A DNA stretch of 47,500 nucleotides from Prorocentrum cordatum (GCA_963575745.1 CAUYUJ010018301.1:1-47500), one strand, 5' to 3'; counted from the stretch's first letter, positions 10,345-20,121 are shown. Notes: generated by a model from the sequence alone, not told the origin. A program made the numbers and translations.

Positions 10345-10445
10345 GTTGCCCCCATCGTCGTCGTCGCTCCCATCGTCGTCGTGGTCGTCGTCGGCGTCGT
10401 CGTCGTGGCCGCCGCCGCCGTCGTCGTCATCGTCGTCGTCGTCTG
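10345..10445. repeat. (GTC)n tract, shorter
   Basis: GTC/CGT triplets. The minus strand reads poly-Asp, in frame with the open stretch 10839 to 10446 described separately. Confidence 0.9.
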
Positions 10446-10839
10446 AGACGGTACCAGGACCGGGACAAGGTCGCACCAGGACAGCTCGGGGATCTCCAAG
10501 ATCGGGCGGGTTTTGAGGATGTGTCGGCCGCCGCGGGACGCTCTGAGAGCGTTCCGGAAGCTCTCGAACGATCATCCCGGCACTAGACCCGGCCGATCTT
10601 CTCCGTCCCCCCGCTGCCTGGCCAGCTGAAACATCGTGGGAGTCCCCTTCCCACCAGCTGGGAAGCTGGCAACTGCTTGTTTGCATCTGACCGCGAGGTA
10701 TGGTCGCCACCATGCCCCCTGGCACGTTGAGGCGTGCTAGAACGCCAGTTGCTCTCTGGCAGGATTTCTGTAATCTTCTGAGGTCTCCACCCCCTCCCGC
10801 TCGTCGAATCCCCCTGCGCCCTCCGCCCTCGGGGATCTT
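10446..10839 (-). other. Open minus-strand frame downstream of a family B repeat
   Basis: Minus-strand frame open from 10839, right after the AG that ends the family B copy, through the (GTC) tract. It encodes KIPEGGGRRG, then LQKSCQRATGVLARLNVPGG and GMIVRELPERSQSVPRRP. Phase 0 at the AG. It may be an exon, but composition is only weakly coding. Confidence 0.3.
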
Positions 10840-11082
10840 CTGACCCGGGTCACTCCAGCCCCGGGTCAGCAGGAAACCAAACTACTGCAATGCAAGAAAC
10901 AAAAAAAACCTGCAACGCAGGTCTTCGCAAACCCGGGTCAGCCAATAGGCGCGGCCGCCTCGCGGCCACGAGCGGCTCGCCAACCTGGGCCAGCCAGAGG
11001 AGAAATTCGCAGGATCCTGCAGGAGCCTGTGCCCTGGCTGACCCCCGTTTGCATCATTGATCCCCGTCTCTTGAGCCCCGAT
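10831..11082 (-). repeat. Dispersed repeat family B, copy 1
   Basis: About 250 bp with a closely similar second copy at 47071-47322, same orientation. It contains the perfect 12 bp palindrome TGACCCGGGTCA (10841-10852), an internal A-rich run, CGCAGGTCTTCGCAAACCCGGG, GCGGCCGCCTCGCGGCCACG and CCTGGCTGACCCCCGT. The motif ACCCGGGTCAGCCA recurs inside it in both orientations. On the minus strand the element ends in TGACCCGGGTCAG, a possible 3' splice site, before an open frame. Confidence 0.9.
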
Positions 11083-11090
11083 TTGGACGC

Positions 11091-11284
11091 CCGAAATGGG
11101 GACGGAAAAAATGGGTACAATGCCCCACAACAAATGTTGTCCCAGACCAACAGCGGCCGCTGTTGGGCAGGCGGCCTTCTGTCTCGAATGGACACAGGCC
11201 GCGGCGGCGCGGACAGCGAGTCCTGTTCAAAGTGAGCAGGAACTGCGGTTGGGCATCGTACCCAGCATTTCCGTGCCCATTTCG
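11091..11284. mobile_element. Small foldback element (MITE-like)
   Basis: Terminal inverted repeats of 36 bp: left 11092-11127 and right 11249-11284 match at 30 of 36 positions when one is reverse complemented (start CGAAATGGG, end TGGGTAC(A/G)ATGCCC). The interior has the perfect 20 bp palindrome CCAACAGCGGCCGCTGTTGG at 11147-11166 and CAACAAATGTTG at 11128-11139. There is no open frame of note. The size fits a non-autonomous DNA element. I found no clear target duplication and no second copy. Confidence 0.65.
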
Positions 11285-11435
11285 TTCGTGCAGACCCGAC
11301 GCCCCCCTTTTCGAGGCCCTGCCGGCTCCCAAACACGCCCCTGGCGCTGTCGGGGCGCACCCACCTGCTGCGCGCACCACCCCCACTTGCCCCGAGGCCG
11401 CAGAGCCGCGGACAGCTGCGACACACGTTCGAGCT

Positions 11436-11565
11436 CCCGAGGCCCAGATGCATCCAAGACGTTCCACGTTGGCCTCGAGGCGGCCCAGAATGGCTTCAGG
11501 ACGGCCCCAGGCTTCAAGACGGCCCAAGAGAAGCCGTCGAGGCGTCCCAAGAGAGCTCCATGAGC
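11436..11565 (-). repeat. CAAGACGGCCC-type minisatellite, locus 1
   Basis: Units of about 15 bp built on (C)CAAGACG(G)CCCA. The minus frame reads LLLGRLEAWGRPEAILGRLE. Similar arrays lie at 20567-20715 and 29935-30045. Confidence 0.7.
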
Positions 11566-11604
11566 CTCCCCAAGGGAGCCCACGAGAGCAAACACCAGGA
11601 CCAA

Positions 11605-11712
11605 TGCATGTATGTATGTATGTATGTATGTATGTATGTATGTATGTATGCAGGTAGGTAGGTAGGTAGGTCGGTATGCATGTATGTATGTATGTGTGTA
11701 TGTATATATGTA

Positions 11713-11785
<73 letters not shown>

Positions 11786-12193
11786 GCCTGTGTGTGTGTA
11801 TGTATGTATGTATGTATGTATGTATGTGTGTATGTGTGTATGTGTGTATGTGCGTATGCATGTACGTGTGTATGCATGTACGTGTGTAGGCGTGTATGTG
11901 TATATATATATATATATGTATATATGTATAGTTGCATGCATGCATGCATGCATATATAGATATGCATGTTTGTGTGGTGTAAATATATATGCATGTATGT
12001 ATATATGTAAACGTGTATGTATGTATGTATGTATGTATGTATGTATGTATGTATGTATGCATGTATGCATGTATGTATGTATGTATGTATGTATGTATGT
12101 ATACATGTATGTATGTATGTATGTATGTATGTATGTATGTATGTATGTCTATGTGTATGTATGTATGTGCGTATGTATGTATGTATGTATGCA

Positions 12194-12236
<43 letters not shown>

Positions 12237-12262
12237 ATGTATGTATGTATGTATGACGTTAC
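11605..12262. repeat. Tetranucleotide island (TATG)n, (CTGT)n, (TAGG)n
   Basis: Blocks of TATG at 11606-11650, TAGG at 11651-11672, CTGT at 11713-11787, mixed TGTG/TATG, TATA-rich and CATG parts at 11790-12010, TATG at 12017-12190, CTGT at 12195-12235, TATG to about 12262. Met-Tyr-Val-Cys frames are artefacts. It borders an inverted family G copy at 12298-12375. Confidence 0.97.
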
Positions 12263-12297
12263 ATGTACACATTCATGTACATGTACATGTACATATA

Positions 12298-12375
12298 CCG
12301 ATGCCCAATAATGAGGGGTGCCCGAACGGTTTAGCTCTATGTCCCTGCGCGCGCGGCTGCAACGGGGACTCGGCA
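12298..12375 (-). repeat. Dispersed repeat family G, copy 1, microsatellite tail
   Basis: The reverse complement resembles 23452-23540 and 43970-44045. It has (A/T)T(G/T)CA(G/A)CC.CGC near the start, ACCGTTCGG in the middle and a TATG or TATA tail on the same side in all copies. Here the tail is the tetranucleotide island. Similarity is moderate. Confidence 0.55.
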
Positions 12376-12700
12376 AAGGGGGCGAGCACAGCAAACTGGG
12401 CGTTCCAGACGGGCACGCCACGCTAACCGGGTGCACTAACACGGCCCGATGATCGGGCACGCTAATCGGGCGCTAGTCGGGCAGACAGATCGTTACCGAG
12501 GCTGGAACGGATCGGAATCACCACTCACTCTCATCATGTGTGGATGTCCCCTTCGCTCCTCCTCTATCTCCTTCTCGATAGTGTGCCATTGCCCACCTCC
12601 ATGCACAGGAGGCCGAACATCGCATCTGCGCGCGTGAATGAATTCGTCTCTCTCTGGGGGTACGCAGGCCCTCCGATGTGGTCCGAATAGATAGGCTCGG
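12376..12700. other. Unassigned spacer
   Basis: Short variants of CGGGCACGCTAATCGGGC repeat near 12410-12480. Otherwise nothing recognised. Confidence 0.4.
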
Positions 12701-12845
12701 AAGATCGCGCCGCATCGCCGATATATTACTAATGCATCAGCGACACGTCGGCGACGACGGCGATACATGAGCGACGTCGGTTTGGAGCAAGTCTGGCTCC
12801 AAATCAAGTCGCATCGCCGACGCATCCGCGATGCGGCACGATCCT
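12700..12845 (-). repeat. GCATCGCCGA-type dispersed repeat, locus 1
   Basis: Repeats of GCATCGCCGA and variants. The minus strand reads RRRVADALVIYRRC and CRIADASAM. The same organisation, including CGAATAGAT or CGAGTAGAT upstream, appears at 23715-23870. Single short matches occur at 17085-17102 and 46245-46265. Confidence 0.7.
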
Positions 12846-13057
12846 CCGACCCTGGGTTCTCGTAGTTTATTTCGGCGGCCTGAAACATAGGATCGGGGTC
12901 TTCGAACACTGAAATTTTCGGGGATTTCGTAGATCCATGCGTCGACAACAGAAAATGCTGGACCTCGGGACCCAAAAGACGCAATGCAGAATGCAAGGAT
13001 GGCCCCCAGGAAGCCACGGCGAGTCCCCCTCCCCCACGGCGAGGCCTGTGGGGGAAC

Positions 13058-13171
13058 GGCTTCGTCTTGCCGCCCTGGGCTCAGGAAGATGCTCGACATC
13101 CGCAAGGCGGGTTCCAGGGAGTAGCACGCGAAGAGCACCGTGATGACGAGCTCCCACGGCCCGAACTTCCA
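13058..13171 (-). CDS. Candidate membrane-segment exon
   Basis: Minus-strand frame of 38 codons, beginning WKFGPWELVITVLFACYSLE and ending SPGRQDEA. It contains one strongly hydrophobic stretch (ELVITVLFACYSLEPAL) and GC-ending codons. It is bounded by CCGCCCAG at the 5' side (AG acceptor after a (GTC)n intron end) and by GTTCCCC at the 3' side (GT donor), in phase 0. The frame also stays open beyond the donor. Two similar hydrophobic exon candidates lie on the same strand at 18073-18156 and 24456-24600, so they may belong to one long-intron gene. Family not recognised. Confidence 0.4.
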
Positions 13172-13183
13172 CTGGGCGGCGGT

Positions 13184-13211
13184 CGCCGCGACGACGACGA
13201 CGACGACAAGC

Positions 13212-13242
<31 letters not shown>

Positions 13243-13246
13243 CGGC

Positions 13247-13275
<29 letters not shown>
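13184..13275. repeat. (GAC)n tract
   Basis: Nearly pure GAC triplets just upstream (minus-strand sense) of the candidate exon at 13058-13171. Confidence 0.95.
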
Positions 13276-13278
<3 letters not shown>

Positions 13279-14110
13279 ATATGGCGAGGCCGAGGACACA
13301 GTGTGCGCCACGGGGGAATGGCAGGACGAGGGAGGGGAAGAAGTGGATGAGAAGGGGGACGGGAAGAGAGAGGGTAAACAACTCTGCTCACCTCTACCTC
13401 CGCCCGCACCCCTACAGGAGCAACAACGACATATACAGACACATTGAATCTCTGCCTGGGGGACCAGCGGCAATCCAAGAAACCGGCGCGGAACTCAAAC
13501 CGTTTGTCTACAGTCGGGCCAGGGGCAAAAGAACATGCTTCAAGAGCATGAAGCGCCCAGCCGACCAAAGCACACAGAACATCTAAGGGTGTCTTCCCTC
13601 AACATGCACAGGAACATCCAACGGACACGCAGAACACGAGGGCATGTATCCCCCCCGTACCGAGATCGATTTGGCCCCACGGTAAGCATTTTCGACCCGC
13701 GGCAGCCAACCACCGTTTTTTTTATTATTGTGTTTCATGATTACTTGTTCCTCTGAGCCCGGTGCGGCAGTTCGCGGAAACTGTCCTGGAAACCTTCCTC
13801 ACTGCGGTGGTTTGACAGGTTATCCCCGATTCGGGTGAGGCGGGGACAAACGAGGAAGTTGTCCGCATGGCGGTTTCTAGAAAGACTTCACAAACCCAGA
13901 ACCGTCCACTTTCCAAGCGCCGCCCCCGAATTTCCACGATCGTTCCAACAACTCTTCGCTTTGGCCGAGCCGCCTGATACATTCAGGAAGCCGCCCAAAT
14001 ACCTTCTAACGAGTTTTCCGACCGTAGCACCCCGCATGAGAATCTGGCTGGCTTGCATTTAGCAATGTCCTCCTCGCCCTGGCGGACACCTTTTTTTCGC
14101 CCTCTGCTCT
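13276..14110. other. Unassigned sequence
   Basis: Mixed composition. 13760-14010 has several GGAAACTGTCC/TTTCCA-type words like the minisatellite at 15810-16640 but too diverged to call. No gene is supported. Confidence 0.35.
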
Positions 14111-14114
14111 GCCT

Positions 14115-14240
14115 TCTCCTCCTGTTCCTCCGTTTAGTGACCTCCTCCTCCTCCTCTTCCTTTTCCCCCTCTCCTGTCCCCACCTCCTCCACACCATCAC
14201 CCTCACCTTACCCCTTTTTCCCCATCCTCGTCCTCATATT
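14115..14240. repeat. Degenerate pyrimidine (CCT) tract
   Basis: T/C-rich stretch with CTC and TCC triplets. Coding frames through it are not supported. Confidence 0.6.
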
Positions 14241-14519
14241 GCCTTTTCTCCACGCGCACCTCCCCTTCCCCACGGTCGGGGCATGCAAAGCGATGTTCCT
14301 TGGCGCCGCCGCCACCTCGGCCAGCGCGCGCGTCCGCCGACGGATACATCGGGAAACCTTCTGGGCAATCTGGCTGGCCATGCTTTTGGGGCAATCCCGC
14401 GGGCCGCTGGGGCGCGGGGGCGGGCCGTCGGGACAACCCCGCGGGCCAGGCCGTTGGGACAACACCGCGGGCCTCGAGGTGGGCGCGGCCGCGCTCGCTC
14501 AGACGGGGGGCAGCGTGAA

Positions 14520-14825
14520 ACCCAACCGTGTTGCGAATTGTCCCGCCTCGGTTCTGGAGATCTCCGCTATCTCGTCGAACTTCCAGAGCGCCTTCCGCAG
14601 GGACGCCGGCGGCCCGCGTTCCAGGAACTTCCGCGCGGGCGGCCGCAGGGTCAGCTTGTTCCGCATGCACGTAGCGCGGGAGAACATGACGTAGACGTGC
14701 AACCACCACTGCTCGTCCGACATGCCCGCGCGACCAGCGTCCTCATCCCTGGCGCAGTCGATGGTGACGCCATCGCCGCGACGGGGGACTGGGTTCAGCC
14801 GAACGGGTGGCCCTCTTAGAAGCAC
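14520..14825 (-). pseudogene. PIF1-like DNA helicase, C-terminal fragment
   Basis: Minus-strand frame open from 14825 to a stop at about 14499. It reads DGVTIDCARDEDAGRAGMS, then QWWLHVYVMFSRATCM, LTLRPPARKFLERGPPASL and RKALWKFDEIAEISRTEAG. The YVxFSRAT block is the conserved C-terminal helicase motif (UvrD_C_2 type) of superfamily 1B helicases. The following LRPP...LERGPPASLRKAL tail is what I recall from PIF1-like helicases that are abundant in dinoflagellates. These enzymes unwind DNA in replication and in Helitron elements. The Walker A and B motifs are absent: the sequence upstream does not continue the protein. So it is a fragment or a last exon. No Helitron end was identified. Confidence 0.6.
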
Positions 14826-14877
14826 AACAGTGACCCCGCTCGGATTGGCCCGCGAGATGTCGCATCACCTTTCGTTT

Positions 14878-15200
14878 GAGGTTTCTTCAGGATTCATGCG
14901 CGAGGGGCCCAAAAAACGACATGTAGAAGATTTGGATGACCCGCTCGGACTACCAACATGAAAACGGGCTCCATATGGAGGGGGCTCCCGCGTGAGACCC
15001 CCTCGCAAGTCGCTCACTAACGAGGCTCCCGCCTCAGGCTTCTTCAAAATTCAAGCGTGAGGGGCCCAAAAATGACAGCAGGCACAAGAGTTGGACGATT
15101 GCCAACATGAAGTGCGGGCCGCATAGGAAAAAGGCCCTGCCTGAGACTTCCTGACAATGCACTAACAAACAAGGCTCCCGCCTAAGACTTCCGCAAGATT
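14878..15200. repeat. Tandem repeat of about 155 bp, 2.1 copies
   Basis: Unit starts at 14880, 15036 and 15187 share AGG(T/C)TTCTTCA, TTCA(T/A)GCG(C/T)GAGGGGCCC, AAAAA(C/T)GACA, CCAACATGAA and CGAGGCTCCCGC or CAAGGCTCCCGC. The third copy is cut after about 15 bp, where the GAT tract region begins. Confidence 0.8.
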
Positions 15201-15269
15201 ATATGGTGAGTGCGGTTGTGTGAGAATGTGAGTGCCTTTTGTGCGTGTGTGTGTGTGTGAATGAGTGTG

Positions 15270-15376
15270 GGAGTGATGTCGACGACGATGGTGATGATGA
15301 TGAGTGGAGAGTGAATGAGTGCGAGGGGCTGAGTGATGATGATGATGATGCTGACGATGATGATGATGATGCTGAC

Positions 15377-15455
<79 letters not shown>

Positions 15456-15676
15456 GTTGCGTGTGCACGTGTGAGTGTGAGTGTGAGCGACGCAGAGACA
15501 GGGTGATGATGATGATGGTGTGGGCGGTGGTAAGGCTGCTGATGATGACGCTCATCATGGTGATGATGATGCTGATGATGATACTGAGGATCATGACCAT
15601 GACAATGATGAGGATGATGAGGATGATGATGATGATGGTGATGGTGATGGTGATGATGATGATGATGATGCGAAAG

Positions 15677-15756
<80 letters not shown>

Positions 15757-15785
15757 GATGATGGTGATGGTGGTAGTTGTGGTGG
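15270..15785. repeat. (GAT)n tract
   Basis: GAT/TGA/ATG triplets with short breaks near 15455-15540. Asp, Met or His/Ile frames are artefacts. Confidence 0.95.
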
Positions 15786-15809
15786 TGTTGATGTGAGTGG
15801 GTTCCTTTT

Positions 15810-16640
15810 CCTGATCCTGCGCGGGGTGTCCAGAGAATACAAGACACCCGCTTAAACAAAAAGTTCCAATGACATTCCACGAAAAACATTGCGATCATCT
15901 TCTTCTGGAAAGGTTGTTGTAGGCCGTCCTCCACAAGCCGGCCAAAAACCTTCATCAGGAGGGTGTATATTGGAAAGCTTGTTCACAAAAAAGCATTTCG
16001 CAGGAGCCAAACACCTTTCTGACGGTGGTGTCTGGAAAGTTTGAGGAGAAAACCCTCAAACATACCATCATCGGGAAGAATTTTGGAACGTTCTTGGGGA
16101 AGCCCTCAGGAAAATCCTCTGGCGAAAAGTGGTTTCGCGAACCATAAGAAAAGCACCTTCCTGAGGAAGGCGTTGCGAGGTTTTTGGAGGAAGGCGTTTG
16201 GAAGGTTTGTGGAAGGACTATGTGAGGATCCCCCCGGAGGAAAAAAACAACTCCTGAGGCAGGCATCTGGAAGGTTTTAGGAGGAAACCTTCCAACAAAA
16301 AAACTCCTAAAAAAAAACAGAGGAATATAGTTGTAAGGGTTTTGGGGGAAACCATCCAAAACAATCATCCCGGGGAAGGTTTTTTTTTAACATGTGGGGG
16401 AAACCCTCGAATGAACCCTCCTGGAAAGGTTTTGGAACGTTGTTGAAGGAAACCTTTCAACAAACACCCTCCCGAGGAAGAAGGCTGTTGGAAGGTGTTT
16501 GGAGGAAATCCAAACGAACACTCCTGAGGAAGATTGTTTGGGGGGGGAAACCCTCAGAAAAACCATCCTGAGGAAGGATTCTAGAAGGTGGTTGAAGGCA
16601 ACCCTCCACAAACCTTCCTGGGGGGGTGGCCGAACTGCCG
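15810..16640. repeat. Degenerate minisatellite of GGAAGG-TTTGGAGG words
   Basis: About 0.8 kb made of loosely repeated 35-50 bp units with CCT(G/T)AGGAAGG, TTGGAAGGTTTTTGGAGG and AAACC(C/T)TCCAA. Because the words and their complements alternate, many short hairpins are possible. The minus strand reads repeated FPxxTFQ/PSSG peptides, as expected from the repeat. Confidence 0.75.
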
Positions 16641-16799
16641 CACCCAACGGCCTTTTCTAGCTGGTCCCAGGGGTCGTTTACAGGCGATGCCTTCGGTGCT
16701 CTCCTGTGGGGCGAGCTGCGCTGCCGCTTCTAGCCCGCCTTCGGGCTCCTGCGACGCAAGCATCCGCAAAGCCTGCAGGGTGGGAGCAGGAGAGCCCAG

Positions 16800-17115
16800 A
16801 ATCGAATCGATAAGTCGAATCGGCAATCGAAATTCATCGGATCGGCGGAAATCGGCAGCCAAATGAGAAAAAGACGAATCGGCCGAAATCGGCTGAGTAG
16901 TAAGGCCTCATTGGAGAGGAGGACGCCACATCGGAGTCTGAAGCCGAATCGAATCGGAATCACGACCCATCCAGATCGCATGGAAGCGAGTCTGATGAAT
17001 CGAAATGACCCCTTGGGGGGGGGAGGGGGGGCGCGACGCAAACCCATCAAGCCCTGTCCTCCCTCCCTCCGACCAAGACTCGAATCGGCGATGCATCGCC
17101 GACTGCTCGGCCATG
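16800..17115. repeat. GAATCGG-rich degenerate repeat
   Basis: The word (C)GAATCGG and variants occur many times at 16800-16990 and again at 17080-17110, interrupted by a G run. Weak repeat, no gene. Confidence 0.5.
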
Positions 17116-17214
17116 GGCCCCCGACGGCGAATCCCGACTCTCCTTGGCGGGGTGAGCTACCGGCCCCTACCGTCGACCAATGCGCGAGTTGGGGGTCGAC
17201 GCATCCCCCCACCC

Positions 17215-17765
17215 CGAGGAGGAGGAAGAGGCGGCGGAGGAGGAACAGCAGGAGGCGGAGCAAGAGGAGAAGGATGAGGAGGACGAGGAGGGAGAGGAGA
17301 AGTGAGGAGGAGGAGGAGGAGGAGGAGCAGGAGGGGGAGGCGGGGGAGGAGGAGGCGGAGGAGGAGGAGGAGGAGGAGGAGGAGGAGGTGGGGAGGAGGA
17401 GGCGGGGGGGAGAGGAGGAGGAGGAGGAGGAGGGGAGGAGGAGGAGGAGGAGAGGAGGAGGAGGAGGAGTTGGGGGAGGAGGAGGGGGAGGAGGAGGAGG
17501 AGGAGGAGGAGGAGGAGGAGGAGGAGGAGGAGGAGGAGGAGGAGGAGGAGGAGGAGGAGGAGGGGAGGAGAGGAGGAGGAGGAGGAGGATGAGGAGGAGA
17601 GGAGGAGGAGGAGGAGGAGGAGGAGGAGGAGGAGGAGGAGGAGGAGGAGGAGGGAGGAGGAGGAGGAGGAGGAGGAGGAGGAGGAGGAGGAGGAGGAGGA
17701 GGAGGAGGAGGAGGAGGAGGAGGAGGAGGAGGAGGAGGGAGGGAGGAGGAGGAGGAGGAGGAGGA
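17215..17765. repeat. Long (GAG)n tract
   Basis: About 550 bp of GAG/GGA/AGG triplets with occasional GGG breaks; one strand is all purine. Confidence 0.97.
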
Positions 17766-17819
17766 GTCTATCCCCCGCGACTGTGACCCCTGACCTTCGG
17801 GCCGTATGACTCTGGCCTC

Positions 17820-18060
17820 AGGCGGCCGCCCAGGACGATCCCTGCACCCTCAGAAGGCCCCCGGCGAGGCGCAGCTGCCTGAGGGCACCCCGAGGCTTGA
17901 AACCCGCCGGGAACCGACGAGCACGTCCGTAAGCAGGCAACCTCGAACCCCCGAAACGTCCCCCTCCTGAGCCTGTCCCCCCCCCGCGAGCATAGCCCCC
18001 GCCGGCGTTGCCGCTGACAAAGCCCTTCCTCCCTCGAGCCTGCCCTTCGCCGAGAAGGGG
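17820..18060 (-). other. Sequence beside a candidate exon, with QLRLAEG-type motif
   Basis: The minus strand encodes RGALRQLRLAGGLLRVQ at about 17850-17895, the third occurrence of this motif. The remainder is Gly/Arg-rich and is probably intron. Confidence 0.4.
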
Positions 18061-18072
18061 GAGGGGCGGTTC

Positions 18073-18156
18073 CTGGAACACGCAGTACATCATGAACGAG
18101 AGCACCGTGCCGCAGCAGAACGTCAGCAAGGTGATTGCGGCCACGATCTTGAGATC
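18073..18156 (-). CDS. Candidate membrane-segment exon with GA donor
   Basis: Twenty-eight minus-strand codons, starting DLKIVAAITLLTFCCGTVLS and ending MMYCVFQ, form one hydrophobic helix-sized segment. The 5' border is CACAGCCCTCTAG (pyrimidine-rich AG acceptor) and the 3' border is TTCCAG followed by GAACC. That is a GA donor, a non-canonical class known in dinoflagellates. Both borders are phase 0. Upstream in minus sense lies a GGA/GAT tract. Without transcripts the borders are inferred; the reading frame continues past the donor. Confidence 0.45.
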
Positions 18157-18205
18157 CTAGAGGGCTGTGAGCGCCCGGCGGGTGGAGAAAGGGGTAGCCC
18201 CAACC

Positions 18206-18250
18206 TCCTCCTCCTCCTCCTCCTCCTCCTCCTCCTCCCCCTCCTCCACC

Positions 18251-18295
<45 letters not shown>

Positions 18296-18320
18296 CCACC
18301 ACCACCACCACCATCACCAC

Positions 18321-18379
<59 letters not shown>

Positions 18380-19010
18380 CCATCCTCATCCTCATCATCA
18401 TCCTCATCCTCGTCCTCACCACCATCATCATCATCACCGTCCTCAACAATCCTTAACCATCATTAACATCATCGCACCAACATCATCATCATCATCATGT
18501 TCTCCATCGTCATAGCCGTCATCATCATCATCACCATCAACAACAGCAACGTCATCGCTATTGCCATCACTGTCGTAATCAGCACTAGCATCCTCATCAT
18601 CATCATCATCATCATCACCATCATCATCAGCAGCATCATCATCAGCATCATGATAGTCATCATCACCAATACCATTATCAGCATCATTCAACATCATCAT
18701 CATCATCATCATCATCATCATTATCATCATCATCTGCATAATCACCATCACCGTAATCAGCATCAACATCATCATCAGCACCCTCATCATCATCCTCATC
18801 CTCATCATCATCAGCAGCATTATCATCATCAGCAGCATCATCATCATCATCAGCATCATCATCATGGTCAGCATCATCACCGGCCTCATCAACATCATTA
18901 GCAGCATCGGCATCAACAGCAGCAGCAGCATCCGCATCAATATCAGCATCAGTATCAACATCATCAGCTTCAACATCAACATCGACATCCAAATCACCAT
19001 CACCATTATT
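18206..19010. repeat. (CCT)n then long (ATC)n tract
   Basis: CCT triplets at 18206-18247, then ATC/CAT triplets with CAC and CAG variants to 19010, purest at 18250-18290 and 18322-18380. His, Ile, Ser, Met and Asp frames are artefacts. Confidence 0.95.
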
Positions 19011-19014
19011 TCCG

Positions 19015-19097
19015 CCTCCGCCTCCGCCTGCGGGTGCATCGCCGCGTACGACGCCTGGGCCCACGGGGAGAACCCGCGTGTGCCCTGGGATCTAGTG
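19015..19097 (-). CDS. Possible exon beside the ATC tract
   Basis: The minus frame reads GTRGFSPWAQASYAAMHPQA followed by EAEAE after an AG at GATCCCAG. The plus strand is also open and coding-like (ACGCIAAYDAWAHGENPR), so the strand is unsettled. I lean to minus because the neighbouring exon candidates are minus. Confidence 0.25.
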
Positions 19098-19930
19098 GAA
19101 GTTGAACACCAACCCAGGCACAGATACAGCGCGACCACAAAACAATCCGAACACAGAGACACTACCACAACCAAAGAGCACACTTCACGATTTGCGCCGT
19201 GCCATTGTGGCGCAGAGGCCACAGACTAATATCATCAGACACGCACGCGCAGCGCAACGATTATAACAATCAACAGAAAGCCCCAGTTAGGACGCGGGGG
19301 CGGCTTCTCCTACTGCTCAACGCGACAAATCTAGCACAAAAAGAGGTGTTGAGTCCTCCGAGGGGGGCCACCCAAAGGATTGAAAGAAACTCCACAGGCG
19401 GAACTACAGAACCGTCAGCCGCACTCGCGGTCAAACTTCAGAGGATCGCCACACGTCTCAGACAACCACCAGCAACCGAACGACTGACCGAACCTCCAAG
19501 ACTCCCACGACGGGACAACCCAACAAAGTCCACATCAGACGCCTACTTTTGCAAAACCCCGTGAAGGGCTCGAAACCGCACAGCACGTCTCGGAGAGCGG
19601 ACCTTACTCGAGAGACACTGTGCGTCAATCCGACAGGAACTCGAATCGAGGCCATCAACTAACCACACAGATGTACCGGCCCGCGCTGACCAAACGCATA
19701 CCCTGTCTGCCCCTCACGATCCGCAACTGACGCTGAGCCCCCACGGAGGATAGAGCCTCGAGCAGCAAGCGTCTCCGTGGCGTGATGGCCCTGGAGGACT
19801 GCGCACTACCAATCCCCAACTCCAGCCAGGATGCCCAGAGGATGGCCGTCTCAATCACAATGGAGAGAGCCCAGCCCCAGCAGCCATCACCGTGCACCTA
19901 CAAGTCTGCACAAGTGGGGGTACACCACCC
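19098..19930. other. Unassigned, repeat-poor sequence
   Basis: One of the few stretches without obvious repeats. Open frames exist but none has convincing codon bias, motifs or splice context. Confidence 0.35.
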
Positions 19931-19934
19931 TTAT

Positions 19935-20031
19935 CATGACACTACCATCACCATGACAATCATGATCGATATCCTCATAACGAACATCATCACCACCATC
20001 ATCGAAATCACCATCATCACCATCGTCATCG

Positions 20032-20079
<48 letters not shown>

Positions 20080-20080
20080 G

Positions 20081-20121
<41 letters not shown>

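Noticed and set aside
11514-12272. 252-codon Tyr/His/Thr and Met/Tyr/Val/Cys frames
   Set aside because: All reading frames of TATG and CTGT tetranucleotide arrays stay open; no gene.
14540-14570. Homology of the helicase tail DNA to family H (AGAACCGA...GGACAAT)
   Set aside because: Only about 20 matching bases, and the region fits the helicase reading frame; treated as chance.
15182-15955. Poly-His protein of 257 codons
   Set aside because: Translation of GAT/ATC triplets.
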